From contig JBJOKE010000003.1 of the NCBI GenBank assembly GCA_046046245.1, forward strand, positions 1-64,000: DNA of 64,000 bases, written 5' to 3'. Below, piece by piece: positions 8,178 through 16,947 of the stretch. The stretch comes from UBA4615 sp046046245 (GTDB lineage: Bacteria; Pseudomonadota; Gammaproteobacteria; Burkholderiales; Burkholderiaceae_E). Every line of letters starts with the position of its first letter. Position 1 is the stretch's first letter. The translations under genes and the position numbers were made by a program. The notes beneath the pieces are model-generated. The model searched no databases. It was not told the origin of the DNA and saw only the letters and a list, made by a program, of their open reading frames with translations.

Positions 8178-9173
8178 CTAGTCCTCGGCGATGTCCACCA
8201 CGATCTTGCCCGGCGCGCGCCGCGTCTCGAGCGCGCGCAGCGCGTCGAGGCCGGCCTCGAGCGGGAAGCGTGCGCCGATCAGCGGCCTGAAGACCCCGGT
8301 GGCCGCGAGGCGCGCGATCTCGGCTCGGATGCCCGGCGCCTCGGCCGGCCGCTGCCGCAGCCATTCGCCGGCGCGCACGCCGATCACCGCGTAGCTCTTG
8401 ATCAGCACGTGGTTCGCCGCGAGCGTCGGGATCCGGCCGGCCGCGAAGCCCACCACCAGCAGCCGGCCCCCGAAGGGCGCGACGCATCGCGTCGAGCGGT
8501 CGAACACGTCGCCGCCCACCGGGTCGTAGATCACGTCGGCGCCGCGGCCGCCGGTCAGCGCCTTCACCTGCTCGTGGAAGTCCCCGCGCGACGAGACGAG
8601 GTGCGTGGCGCCCATCGGCCGCAGCCGCTCGAGCCAGGCCGGGTCGCTGCCGGTGGCGATCACGGTGGCGCCCAGCGCGGCACCGAGCTGCACCGCCGCG
8701 GCCCCCATGCCGCCGGTGGCGCCGTGCACCAGCAGCGTCTCGCCGGCGCGCAGCCCGCCGCGGGTCACCAGCGCGACGTAGGCGGTGAGCGCGCCGACCT
8801 GCCAGCCGGCCGCGCTCGGCCAGTCCCAGCCGGGCGGCACCGGCGACAGCGCGGCCGAGGCATAGACCGCGTGGCGCGCGAGCGCGCCGGTCTTGTCCGA
8901 CACGCAGGCCGCATCGCCGACCCGCCAGCCGACCACGCCCTCGCCCACCGCGTCGACGACGCCCGCGCCTTCCATGCCGATGGTGAACGGCAGCGCGGGC
9001 TTGTGCTGGTAGCCGCCGCGCGTCATCAGCAGGTCGGGGAAGTTCAGCGCCGCGGCGCGCATCGCGACGAGGACCTCGCCGGGGCCGGGCGCCGGGACGT
9101 CGACCTCGTCGAGCGAGACCCCCGACAGGTCGTCGGCGAGACGGTGGCAGCGCAGCGCGAGCGATCGGGTCAT
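8178..9173 (-). CDS. Zinc-independent NADPH:quinone oxidoreductase (MDR superfamily)
   Basis: 331 residues, the normal length for quinone oxidoreductases. The N-terminal GroES-like domain has LNFPDLLMTRGGY (43-55) and PFTIGMEGAGVV (62-73), where zinc alcohol dehydrogenases would have Cys/His metal ligands; these are absent. The NADPH-binding motif HGATGGMGAAAVQLG is at 150-164. It catalyses NADPH-dependent reduction of quinones or conjugated enones. On the minus strand it follows the thioesterase gene by 27 bases, so both are probably one operon. Confidence 0.9.
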   Translation of the reverse strand: MTRSLALRCHRLADDLSGVSLDEVDVPAPGPGEVLVAMRAAALNFPDLLMTRGGYQHKPALPFTIGMEGAGVVDAVGEGVVGWRVGDAACVSDKTGALARHAVYASAALSPVPPGWDWPSAAGWQVGALTAYVALVTRGGLRAGETLLVHGATGGMGAAAVQLGAALGATVIATGSDPAWLERLRPMGATHLVSSRGDFHEQVKALTGGRGADVIYDPVGGDVFDRSTRCVAPFGGRLLVVGFAAGRIPTLAANHVLIKSYAVIGVRAGEWLRQRPAEAPGIRAEIARLAATGVFRPLIGARFPLEAGLDALRALETRRAPGKIVVDIAED

Positions 9174-9200
9174 CGGGGTCTCCTCGGGACCGCGCGGCGA

Positions 9201-10070
9201 TCAGTCGAAGATCGCGGTCGTCTGGTGGCTGACGGCGACGGGCCGCTCGGCCTCGTCCCAGATGCGCGCGGTCTGGCTGGTGTAGCCGGCCGCGGCGTGG
9301 CGCGCCTCGGTGTGCAGCATCAGCCACGTGCGCGGGTCGAGCTCGCGCGGATCGGCGAGCAGCTCGAGCAGCCAGGTGAGCGACGCACCGGGCACGCGCT
9401 TCGTCAGCGTGGCGAGCGCGGGCGAGGCCGGCAGGTCGGCGATGGCGACGAGGTTCGCCTCCCGGACCCGCGGCGCCTCGAGCGCCGCCGTCAGCGGCGC
9501 GTCGCCCGGGCCCGGGTCATCGACGTCGGTGGCCTCGCGCAGCCGCGCCCACATCGACGTGGGCTTGAGCGGCGCGCCGCTGAAGGGCACCGAGCCGCCC
9601 GCCCAGCGCTGCCGGTAGTGCTGCAGGAAGCCCGGCATCAGCGTCGGCATGAACGGCGTCTCGCGCAGCTCGGCGGGTCGGCGCAGCACGGGCATCGGCA
9701 TGCCGACCACCGCGGCCGACTCGCGCGACGCGCCGTACATCCCGACCACGATCGCGGCCGGCCGCCCGCCCGAGTGCAGCGTGCCCTGCACGTGGGTGAT
9801 CGCGCGGCCGCGACGCAGCACGGTCGCCTCGGCGCGCGCCTCGCCGGGATCGACCGACGCGACGAAGGTGACCTGCAGCGCGCGCAGCGGCAGCTCCGGG
9901 CCGACGGCCGCGCGCATCGCGAGCGTGACGATCGCGCCCTGCAGGCCGCCGAACGCGACGCGGCCCTGCAGCCAGTCGGGGGTCACCTCGACGCGCAGCG
10001 TGGCCGCGCCGAGGCCGTCGTCGGGGCGCGCGTCGGCGGGCGCGCAGGCGAGGGCGGAGAAGGCTTGCAT
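9201..10070 (-). CDS. Acyl-CoA thioesterase, double hotdog (TesB-like) family
   Basis: 289 residues. I chose the ATG at 10070 (protein MQAFSALACAPADARP), although the frame is open further upstream, because the double-hotdog fold starts about 25 residues later with VTPDWLQGRVAFGGLQGA, the characteristic N-terminal helix of TesB/4HBT_3 proteins. The second hotdog begins near TSMWARLREATDVDD and ends with HTEARHAAAGYTSQTARIW. It probably hydrolyses acyl-CoA. It is divergent from metY with 118 bases between starts and is followed by the quinone oxidoreductase. Confidence 0.82.
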   Translation of the reverse strand: MQAFSALACAPADARPDDGLGAATLRVEVTPDWLQGRVAFGGLQGAIVTLAMRAAVGPELPLRALQVTFVASVDPGEARAEATVLRRGRAITHVQGTLHSGGRPAAIVVGMYGASRESAAVVGMPMPVLRRPAELRETPFMPTLMPGFLQHYRQRWAGGSVPFSGAPLKPTSMWARLREATDVDDPGPGDAPLTAALEAPRVREANLVAIADLPASPALATLTKRVPGASLTWLLELLADPRELDPRTWLMLHTEARHAAAGYTSQTARIWDEAERPVAVSHQTTAIFD

Positions 10071-10188
10071 CGGTGGAACGCGGAATGAGCTCGTGAGCAC
10101 GCCGGGGGGCGCGCGGTCGCGATCGAGGATGCCACAATCGCCGGCCCCGCCGGTTCCGGATCCCCGGCACCGACCCCAGGAGACCCCC

Positions 10189-11466
10189 ATGCGCATCGAG
10201 ACCCTCGCCGTGCACGCCGGCTATTCGCCGGACCCCACCACCAAGGCCGTGGCCGTGCCGATCTACCAGACCGTGGCCTATGCGTTCGACAGCGCGCAGC
10301 ACGGCGCCGACCTGTTCGACCTGAAGGTGGCGGGCAACATCTACACGCGGATCATGAACCCCACCGAGGACGTGCTCGAGAAGCGGCTCGCCGCGCTCGA
10401 GGGCGGCATCGGCGCGCTCGCGCTCGCCTCCGGCATGGCCGCGATCACCTATGCGATCCAGACCATCGCCGAGAGCGGCGACAACATCGTCAGCGCCTCG
10501 CAGCTCTACGGCGGCACCTACAACCTGTTCGCGCACACGTTGCCGCAGATGGGCATCCAGACCCGCTTCGCCGACGCGCGCCACCCCGAGACCTTCCGCT
10601 CGCAGATCGATTCGCGCACGAAGGCGATCTTCTGCGAGTCGATCGGCAACCCGCTGGGCAACGTCACCGACTTCGCCGCGCTCGCCGACATCGCGCACGA
10701 GGCGGGCGTGCCGCTGATCGTCGACAACACCGTGCCCAGCCCCTACCTGTGCCGGCCCTTCGAGCACGGCGCGGACATCGTCGTGCACTCGCTGACCAAG
10801 TACCTCGGCGGCCACGGCAACAGCGTCGCGGGCGCGATCGTCGACAGCGGCAGGTTCCCCTGGGCCGAGCACGCGCAGCGCTTCCGCCGGCTCAACGAGC
10901 CGGACGTCTCCTACCACGGCGTCGTCTACACGCAGGCGCTGGGGCCGGCCGCCTACATCGGCCGCGCGCGCGTCGTGCCGCTGCGGAACATGGGCGCGGC
11001 GATCTCGCCGATGAACGCGTTCCTGATCCTGCAGGGCATCGAGACGCTCGCGCTGCGGATGGACCGCACCTGCGAGAACGCGCTCGCCATCGCGACCTTC
11101 CTGAAGTCGCATCCCAAGGTCGAGACGGTCAACTATGCGGGCCTGGCCGACCACCCCGAGCACTCGCTGGTGCAGCAGTACATGGGCGGCCGCGCGAGCG
11201 GCATCCTGTCGTTCACGCTGAAGGGCCAGGGCGGTCGCGAGGGCGGCGCGCGCTTCCTCGACGCGCTGAAGCTGTTCACGCGGCTGGTGAACATCGGCGA
11301 CGCGAAGTCGCTGGCCACGCACCCGGCCTCGACCACGCACCGGCAGCTGAACGCCGAGGAGCTCGCGAAGGCCGGCGTGTCCGAGGGGATGGTGCGGCTG
11401 TCGGTGGGCATCGAGCACATCGACGACCTGCGCGAGGACCTCGAGCAGGCGCTGGCCGCGGTCTGA
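10189..11466 (+). CDS. metY: O-acetylhomoserine sulfhydrylase (aminocarboxypropyltransferase)
   Basis: 425-residue PLP enzyme of the Cys/Met metabolism family, making homocysteine from O-acetylhomoserine and sulfide in direct sulfhydrylation. The PLP Schiff-base lysine is Lys204 in HSLTKYLGGHG, with Asp189 (IVDN) holding the pyridine nitrogen; YTRIMNPTEDVLEKRLAALE (52-71) and the SGMAAI phosphate loop (81-86) are typical. Its N-terminus TLAVHAGYSPDP and its length distinguish it from cystathionine gamma-synthase (about 390 residues). A CCAGGAG ribosome site precedes ATG 10189, and a CACAAT box lies at 10133-10138. Confidence 0.94.
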   Translation: MRIETLAVHAGYSPDPTTKAVAVPIYQTVAYAFDSAQHGADLFDLKVAGNIYTRIMNPTEDVLEKRLAALEGGIGALALASGMAAITYAIQTIAESGDNIVSASQLYGGTYNLFAHTLPQMGIQTRFADARHPETFRSQIDSRTKAIFCESIGNPLGNVTDFAALADIAHEAGVPLIVDNTVPSPYLCRPFEHGADIVVHSLTKYLGGHGNSVAGAIVDSGRFPWAEHAQRFRRLNEPDVSYHGVVYTQALGPAAYIGRARVVPLRNMGAAISPMNAFLILQGIETLALRMDRTCENALAIATFLKSHPKVETVNYAGLADHPEHSLVQQYMGGRASGILSFTLKGQGGREGGARFLDALKLFTRLVNIGDAKSLATHPASTTHRQLNAEELAKAGVSEGMVRLSVGIEHIDDLREDLEQALAAV

Positions 11467-11606
11467 TCGGGGCGGGCACGGCGACGCTCCGAGACGGTTC
11501 CGTGACCGAACCGACGCGCAAGCGATCCCTGTTCGATGCGGCAGCGATAGGCGGCGTGCCCACACTGGCTCCATCGACGCGGCGCACACAGCGACCCGTC
11601 GGTGAG

Positions 11607-11627
11607 GCGGCGGGACGGTCCCGCCGC
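11607..11627 (+). repeat. Short perfect hairpin in the leader of the small secreted protein gene
   Basis: Ten-base arms at 11607-11616 and 11618-11627 are perfect inverted complements around one base. It lies in the 194-base gap after metY, about 35 bases before the next start. No T run follows, so it is not a classic intrinsic terminator; it may protect or attenuate the downstream message. Confidence 0.4.
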
Positions 11628-11660
11628 TCTCCGCCCGATCCCATCGAAAGGAGCCACACC

Positions 11661-11855
11661 ATGACCCGCACCATCGCCAAGTTCGCTGCCCCCGCCCTCC
11701 TCGCCGTCGCGTCGTTCGCCGCCCAGGCCGGCGAGGGCCCGCTGCAGGTCGAGGTCCAGAAGGCGGCGCAGTCTCAGGCCGCGCCGGCGCAGGCCGCGCA
11801 GACCGCGGTCTCGAAGCAGCCGGTCCAGAAGCCGGTGATCCAGGTCGGCGCCTGA
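11661..11855 (+). CDS. Small secreted Gln/Ala-rich protein
   Basis: 64 residues, not recognised. The N-terminus MTRTIAKFAAPALLAVASFA is a Sec signal peptide with a likely cleavage after AQA (20-22), leaving a mature peptide of about 40 residues dominated by Gln, Ala, Val and Lys (QVEVQKAAQSQ, KQPVQKPVIQVG). There are no Cys or aromatic residues. AAAGGAG lies 9 bases before the ATG, a strong ribosome site. Periplasmic or secreted small proteins of this composition are common in Burkholderiales, but no function is known. Confidence 0.7.
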   Translation: MTRTIAKFAAPALLAVASFAAQAGEGPLQVEVQKAAQSQAAPAQAAQTAVSKQPVQKPVIQVGA

Positions 11856-12016
11856 GCGGCACGCGGCGCGGCCCGGATGGCCGCGCACGCCGCACCCCTC
11901 GATCGGCCCGGCGGTCCGCGCGACCGTCCGGGCCGATGCGCGTTCCGTCGGCGGCCGAGGTGTTCGCGGCGCCGCCCGTGCGAGGACCGCTCGGCGCAAG
12001 GCCGCTCAGGGACCGC

Positions 12017-12280
12017 TCAGGACGGCGTCGACCGCATCCACGAGGAGGGCACGCGATTCGCGAAGGCTCGCGACCGGCCGGCCTCGAGCCATTCCCGATG
12101 CGCCTCGACGAACTGCCGGCGACGCTCGCGCAGCCCGGCGCCGGACGGACGTGTCACCGACTCCCACTGCTCGAACGACACGATGACGGTATCGGGTCGC
12201 CCGTCCCGCTCGACGATGACCGGGCCCCGTGCGGGCGAGCCCCGTGGACGACCCCGTCCGCGCGTGCGAGCATCGCCGCG
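12017..12280 (-). pseudogene. Remnant of a Phd/YefM-type antitoxin
   Basis: The minus-strand frame ending at 12017 reads PVIVERDGRPDTVIVSFEQW followed by a charged helix (LRERRRQFVEAHREWLEAG). This matches the middle of Phd/YefM antitoxins ('G-P-V-I-I-x-R-x-G-x-P-x-x-V' then a helix). No ATG, GTG, TTG or CTG occurs in frame between the upstream stop (12281-12283) and this motif, so the normal N-terminal 20 residues are missing, and no toxin follows. I read it as a decayed antitoxin. The rest of the gap 11856-12302 shows no other gene on either strand. Confidence 0.45.
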
Positions 12281-12302
12281 TCACGACGAACCGGGCACCG
12301 AC

Positions 12303-13199
12303 ATGGGCAAGGACGGCAAGGCAGGCAAGGACCGCGACGCGAAGGCGCGCCGTGCGACGGACGCACCCGCGACACCGGACGGGGCGATCGCGACGTCGGG
12401 ACCGGACGGCTCGAACGGTTCGAACGGCGGCCTGTCGCGCAGGGACTACGAGGCCCGCCTCGAGCCGATGGAGGTCGAGCTCGACCGGCTCGCGCGCTGG
12501 GTGCAGGCCACCGGCCAGCGGCTGCTGGTGATCTTCGAGGGGCGCGACACCGCCGGCAAGGGCGGCGCCATCTCCGCGATCGCCGACGTGCTGAACCCGC
12601 GCCAGTGCCACGTCGTCGCGCTCGCCAAGCCCAGCGAGGCCGAGCGCACGCAGTGGTACTTCCAGCGCTACGTCGCGCACCTGCCCGCGGCCGGGCAGAT
12701 CGCGCTGTTCGACCGCAGCTGGTACAACCGCGCCGGCGTCGAGCGGGTGATGGGCTGGTGCACCGACGCCGAGTACGCGCGCTTCCTCGAGCAGGCGCCG
12801 CGCTTCGAGAAGCTGCTCGTCGAGGACGGCATCCTGCTGGTCAAGTACTGGCTGACCGTCGACCAGGTGCAGCAGGAGAAGCGCCTGCGCGAGCGGCTCG
12901 ACGACCCGCTCAAGCGCTGGAAGCTGTCGCCGATCGACCTGAAGTCGCGCGAGCGGTACGCCGAGTACACCGATGCGCGCGACGCGATGCTCGCGGCCAC
13001 GCACACGCGGCACGCACCCTGGACGCTGGTCGACTTCAACGACCAGCGCCGGGGCCGGCTGACGCTGATCCGCGACCTCCTCGACCGCATTCCGGACACC
13101 GAGGTGCCGCCGGAGGCCATCGAGTTCCCGCCGCTGCCGGGCGCGCCGCAGGTCGAGCGCTTCCGCAAGGGGCCGAAGCCGCTACCGCCGGCGGGCTGA
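12303..13199 (+). CDS. ppk2: Polyphosphate kinase 2 (PPK2)
   Basis: 298 residues. Walker A-like FEGRDTAGKGG is at 78-88 and the second PPK2 signature DRSWYNRAGVERVMG at 137-151; the lid region follows with its Arg-rich helix (EKRLRERLDDPLKRWKLSP). PPK2 transfers phosphate between polyphosphate and nucleoside di- or monophosphates. One PPK2 domain and this length fit class I (NDP kinase direction), which is inference. I start at ATG 12303; the first 43 residues are Lys/Asp/Gly-rich and probably disordered. The frame is open upstream, but with no family similarity there. It converges with the CDGSH gene. Confidence 0.93.
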   Translation: MGKDGKAGKDRDAKARRATDAPATPDGAIATSGPDGSNGSNGGLSRRDYEARLEPMEVELDRLARWVQATGQRLLVIFEGRDTAGKGGAISAIADVLNPRQCHVVALAKPSEAERTQWYFQRYVAHLPAAGQIALFDRSWYNRAGVERVMGWCTDAEYARFLEQAPRFEKLLVEDGILLVKYWLTVDQVQQEKRLRERLDDPLKRWKLSPIDLKSRERYAEYTDARDAMLAATHTRHAPWTLVDFNDQRRGRLTLIRDLLDRIPDTEVPPEAIEFPPLPGAPQVERFRKGPKPLPPAG

Positions 13200-13217
13200 G
13201 CGGCCGCGGGCCGGGGT

Positions 13218-13457
13218 TCAGCTCGGGTTGTGCGAGCCGTCGCACAGCGGCGGCCGCGCCGTCCGCCTGCAGCCGCACAGCCAGATCCGGCCGCTGCCGC
13301 GCGCCGTCCACGCGACCGGTTCGATGCCGCTGCCGCAATGGCTGCCGTCGCACCACGGCTGCGTGCGGCTGCGGCCGCAGGCGCACCACGTGTACGTCTT
13401 GCCCGCCTCCACCAGCACGGCGTGGGGGCCGAGGCACGGGTCGTCTGCTGACGACAT
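13218..13457 (-). CDS. Double CDGSH iron-sulfur domain protein
   Basis: 79 residues with two CDGSH [2Fe-2S] motifs of the form C-x-C-x2-S/T-x3-P-x-C-D-G-x-H: Cys25, Cys27, Cys36, His40 and Cys61, Cys63, Cys72, His76. Each binds a labile 3Cys-1His 2Fe-2S cluster, as in mitoNEET; short two-motif versions are common in bacteria and thought to serve redox or iron-sulfur handling. It stands alone, ending 18 bases from the convergent ppk2 stop. Start ATG at 13457. Confidence 0.9.
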   Translation of the reverse strand: MSSADDPCLGPHAVLVEAGKTYTWCACGRSRTQPWCDGSHCGSGIEPVAWTARGSGRIWLCGCRRTARPPLCDGSHNPS

Positions 13458-13557
13458 GGGACTTCCGATGCAGCGAATACGGCGGACCCCAGTGTAGGTC
13501 CGCGCAGACCGCCCGCCCGCGATGCCCGCCGCCGCGCCGGGTCATCGCCGCGGGACC

Positions 13558-15213
13558 TCAGCCGCGTCCGGACATCGCCTCGAGCGAGCGCTCCACCGCG
13601 CGAGCCGTCATGAAGGCCGAGCTGGTGAAGAAGCCCGGTCCCCAGAGCATCATGCCGACCACGTACACCGCACGCGACCCGATCGCACGGTGGGTCGCCA
13701 TGTCGACGTCCACGCCCTCGGCCTCGACGCCGTCGCGCGCGTACGGCCGCATCAGCCCCGACGCGCGTGCCGCCGCGTAGAGCGGCGCCTGGCCCGGTGC
13801 CGCGAGCCGCCGCTCGACCGCGCCCGAGCAGTCGACCAGCACCGTCGCGCGTTCCGTGCCGTACGCATGCGGCAGCGTCCACGCGGCGCCGTCCGCCTCG
13901 AGCACCGGCACGCCCGCGCCGCGCCGCACGACCAGCCGGCCCGCGCGGTGCAGCGCGAGCAGCCGTTCGGCGGTCGGGATCGGGCACGGCGCGGCCCAGC
14001 AGAGCATCGCGGTCTCCACGTCGCGGCGGTAGCGCCGCTCCTCGTCGGCGCGCAGCAGCCGCGCGGCGAACGCGTCCCACAGCAGCCGCTGGCAGTCGCC
14101 GACGAGCTCGAGCAGGAAGTTCGCGCGGCCGCCCTCGCGCGCCGCAGCGAGGTCGCGGGCGAGCAGCGCGCCCGCCCGCGCGTCCACCGCGTCGGCATCG
14201 TCGCAGCCCGCGTAGGGCGCGCGCACCGCATCCCAGTCGATCGACGCGCCGTGCCCGGCCGCCTCCTCGTCGGCGAGCCGCAGCAGGTCCTCCAGCACCA
14301 GCCCGCCGCGCTCGGCGGCGAGGGTCTCGAGCACCGGCATCGTCAGGCGCGTGCGCGCGATCCGCGACGGGGCCGCGCTGCCCACCTTCTTCAGCCGGCC
14401 CGAGCGCGACGCCAGCACCACGCGCCGCGCATTCGGGCCGCCGTCGAAGCGCAGCATGCCGTCGGGCCCTCGGACGAAGCGCGCGCCGGTGCGCGACGAG
14501 AACAGCCGGTTCACCACGTCGTAGGCCGACAGCGACGCACCGAGCACGTGGACCGTCGCATCGGCCGCGACCGCATCGAGCGTGTCGTCGCGGACGTGCC
14601 GGCTCACGAGCCGTGCCGCGGCACCGGGCGGCGGCGCGGCCACGCGCGACGCGTCGGGACAGCGCCCGGTCGCGAGCAGGGCCGCGTCGGCCAGGATCTC
14701 GCCGCCCGTCCAGCGCAGCCGCACGCCGCCCGCGGCCGGCTCCTCGATCGCCGTCACCTCGTGCGGCACGAGGTCCACGCGGATCCCCTTGATCGCGGCC
14801 GACGCCACCGCCGCGCGCACCACCTCGCGCAGGAAGCGCCCGAATTCGCCGCGCGGCAGGTGACCGCGCGGGTCGTCCGCGCCGGGATGGCCGGTCGCGC
14901 GAAGCCATTCGACGAACGCGCGCCGGTTCGTCGACGCGAGGCACATCGTGTCCGTGGTGTTGTTGACGAGGTAGTCGGGACAGTCGTCCTCGCGGTACGG
15001 ATAGCCGGGGCCGAACTCGCCGCTGGCCTCGAAGACCGTGATCCGCGCGACCGGAAAGCGGTCGACGAGCCGCCAGAGCGCGCTCGTGCCCGCGAAGCCG
15101 CAGCCGACGATCGCGACGTGCGCGGGGGTGACGGCCGCGACCGTCGCAGCGGGCACGGCAGCCGCCCCGGCCGCGGCGGCCACCTCCGACGACGGATGCC
15201 CGGCCGCCGTCAC
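13558..15213 (-). CDS. FAD-NAD(P)-binding protein (NAD_binding_9 type)
   Basis: 551 residues from GTG 15213, which overlaps the stop of the upstream ligase gene (GTGA). The dinucleotide motif VAIVGCGFAGTSA is near 33-45, after an Ala-rich leader; FGPGYPYREDDCPDYLVNN matches 'GxGxPY' of the HI0933-like/FAD-NAD(P)-binding family, with a second nucleotide fold around VHVLGASLSAYDVVNRL. Near the C-terminus GMMLWGPGFFTSSAFMTARAV resembles the flavin-closing end of the fold. Family members work with amino acid or siderophore modification, but the substrate is unknown here. Coupling to the CaiC-like ligase suggests it oxidises or reduces the activated product. Confidence 0.78.
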   Translation of the reverse strand: MTAAGHPSSEVAAAAGAAAVPAATVAAVTPAHVAIVGCGFAGTSALWRLVDRFPVARITVFEASGEFGPGYPYREDDCPDYLVNNTTDTMCLASTNRRAFVEWLRATGHPGADDPRGHLPRGEFGRFLREVVRAAVASAAIKGIRVDLVPHEVTAIEEPAAGGVRLRWTGGEILADAALLATGRCPDASRVAAPPPGAAARLVSRHVRDDTLDAVAADATVHVLGASLSAYDVVNRLFSSRTGARFVRGPDGMLRFDGGPNARRVVLASRSGRLKKVGSAAPSRIARTRLTMPVLETLAAERGGLVLEDLLRLADEEAAGHGASIDWDAVRAPYAGCDDADAVDARAGALLARDLAAAREGGRANFLLELVGDCQRLLWDAFAARLLRADEERRYRRDVETAMLCWAAPCPIPTAERLLALHRAGRLVVRRGAGVPVLEADGAAWTLPHAYGTERATVLVDCSGAVERRLAAPGQAPLYAAARASGLMRPYARDGVEAEGVDVDMATHRAIGSRAVYVVGMMLWGPGFFTSSAFMTARAVERSLEAMSGRG

Positions 15214-16835
15214 CGCCCGCCCCCGCCGTCGCGCTCGCGGTCCCAGGCGCCCTCCGCGCCACGCTTGCGGAGCACCGCGCGCTGCACCTTGCCGGTCGCC
15301 GTCTTCGGCAGCGCGTCGACGAGCGCCACGTAGCGCGGCCGCGCGAAGCGGGGCAGCACGCGCTCGCCGTGCGCGGCCACCGCGGCCGGCCCGAGCGCGG
15401 CCTCCGGCACCGGCACGACGGCGAGCATCACCTCGTCCTCGCCGCCGCGGATGTCCGAGGGCACGGCGAAGGCCGCGACCTCGGCCACGCCCGCCAGCGT
15501 GCCGATCGCCGCCTCGACCTCGGTCGCCGAGATGTTCTCGCCGCGCCGGCGGATGCAGTCCTTGATCCGGTCGACGAAGGTCAGCACGCCGTCGGCCGAC
15601 AGCGTGCCGGCGTCGCCGGTGTGGAACCAGAGGTTGCGCCAGGCCTCGACCGTCTGCTGCGGCCGCCCGTGATAGCCGGCCATGAAGCCGAAGGGCACCT
15701 TCGGCCGCACGAGGATCTCGCCGAGCTCGCCGGGCGGCACCGGCAGGTCGGTCTCGGGGTCGGCGACGACCACCTCGAAGAACCGGTCGTAGACGCGGCC
15801 GGCCGCGCCGGGCAGCGACTCGCCGAGCCGCCCCCAGACGGGGATGTTGACCTCGGTCATCCCGAAGCCCGAGGTCACGTCGGGCACGCCGAAGCGCCCG
15901 CGGAAGGCCGCCTCGTGCTCGGGCACCGAGGGGGCGGTCTTCACCACGCGCAGCCGGTGATCGCGGTCGTGCGGCGTGGGCGGCTGCGCGACGACGAAGG
16001 CGGCGAGCGCGCCGAGGCAGTTGGTCAGCGTCGCGCGGTGCGTGCGGACGTCCTCGAGCCACGCGCTCGCCGAGAACCGCGGCCGCACGATCGCCGCGCA
16101 GCCCGCGATCAGCGTCGCGGCGAGCTGCATCAGCAGGCCGTTCGCGTGGAACAGCGGCAGCACGATGTAGTAGCGGTCGGACGCGGTGACCTCGATCGAG
16201 TCGATCGCGCCGCGGCCGTAGAGGAAACAGTGCGCGTGCGGCATCAGCACGCCCTTGGCCGGGCCGCTGGTGCCCGAGGTGTACATCACGCAGGCCACGT
16301 CCTGCGCGCGCGGCATCGGGCCGTCGAAGGGGGCGGCCCCGGGCCATCCGCGCCAGTCGATCGCCTCGAGCGCGGACGCGGCGGCCGCCTGCCCGGCATC
16401 CGCGCCCGGGGTCACGACCCGGCGCAGCGCGGGCACCGCGCGCGCCGCCTCGTCGAAGGCCGGCCGCAGCGCGGCGTCGACCACCGCGAGCGTCGCGCCG
16501 CAGTCGCGCAGCGGATGCTCGAGGAAGGCGCCGGAGAGCTCGGTGTTGAGCAGCACGGCGACCGCACCGAGCCGGCCGAGGCCGAGCCAGACGCGGACGA
16601 AGTCGAGCCCGTTGGGCAGCATCACCGCGACGTGCTCGCCCGGGACCACGCCGAGCGAGGCGAACCAGCCGGCCACGCGCCCGACGTCGGCGGCCATCTC
16701 GCCGAACGACGCGCGCTCGCCGCCCGTGGTCTCGATCCAGGACGCGCCGGGCGAACGCCTGGCCTGCTCCGCGAGCACCGCGGGCAGCACCCAGCTCGCC
16801 GGGTCGTCGAAACCGGAATACCTGCGCTCGTCCAT
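15210..16835 (-). CDS. AMP-dependent acyl-CoA ligase, crotonobetaine/carnitine-CoA ligase-like
   Basis: 541-residue adenylate-forming enzyme that activates a carboxylic acid to an acyl-AMP and then an acyl-CoA. The P-loop motif YTSGTSGPAKG is at 185-195; GFGMTEVN (A5 motif), WFHTGDAG (A7), DRIKDCIRRRGENISATEVE (A8) and the catalytic Lys in LPKTATGKVQR are all present. The A8 wording IRRRGENIS is typical of CaiC-like ligases. ATG 16835 has a GAGGGGAGG ribosome site. Its stop overlaps the FAD protein gene, so the two are a coupled pair. Substrate unknown. Confidence 0.9.
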   Translation of the reverse strand: MDERRYSGFDDPASWVLPAVLAEQARRSPGASWIETTGGERASFGEMAADVGRVAGWFASLGVVPGEHVAVMLPNGLDFVRVWLGLGRLGAVAVLLNTELSGAFLEHPLRDCGATLAVVDAALRPAFDEAARAVPALRRVVTPGADAGQAAAASALEAIDWRGWPGAAPFDGPMPRAQDVACVMYTSGTSGPAKGVLMPHAHCFLYGRGAIDSIEVTASDRYYIVLPLFHANGLLMQLAATLIAGCAAIVRPRFSASAWLEDVRTHRATLTNCLGALAAFVVAQPPTPHDRDHRLRVVKTAPSVPEHEAAFRGRFGVPDVTSGFGMTEVNIPVWGRLGESLPGAAGRVYDRFFEVVVADPETDLPVPPGELGEILVRPKVPFGFMAGYHGRPQQTVEAWRNLWFHTGDAGTLSADGVLTFVDRIKDCIRRRGENISATEVEAAIGTLAGVAEVAAFAVPSDIRGGEDEVMLAVVPVPEAALGPAAVAAHGERVLPRFARPRYVALVDALPKTATGKVQRAVLRKRGAEGAWDRERDGGGGR

Positions 16836-16863
16836 CGCTGCCTCCCCTCGCCCGTGCCGCGCC

Positions 16864-16869
16864 ACGATA
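16864..16869 (-). promoter_or_regulatory. Putative -10 box TATCGT for the ligase/FAD operon
   Basis: Read on the minus strand, GGGTATCGTGGC places TATCGT 29 bases upstream of the ligase start. It lies back to back with the plus-strand TAGCAT box for the DUF3830 gene, so the gap between the two genes carries divergent promoters. Confidence 0.35.
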
Positions 16870-16916
16870 CCCGATGCGCGCGGCGCGTCGCCCCGCCGCC
16901 GGCGCACCGGCCGCGC

Positions 16917-16922
16917 TAGCAT
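16917..16922 (+). promoter_or_regulatory. Putative -10 box TAGCAT before the DUF3830 gene
   Basis: GCGCTAGCATCGCG lies 26 bases before ATG 16948 and is nearly identical to the box before the NnrU gene (GTGCTAGCATCG). Confidence 0.5.
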
Positions 16923-16947
16923 CGCGGACCCCGTTCCGAGAGCCGCC

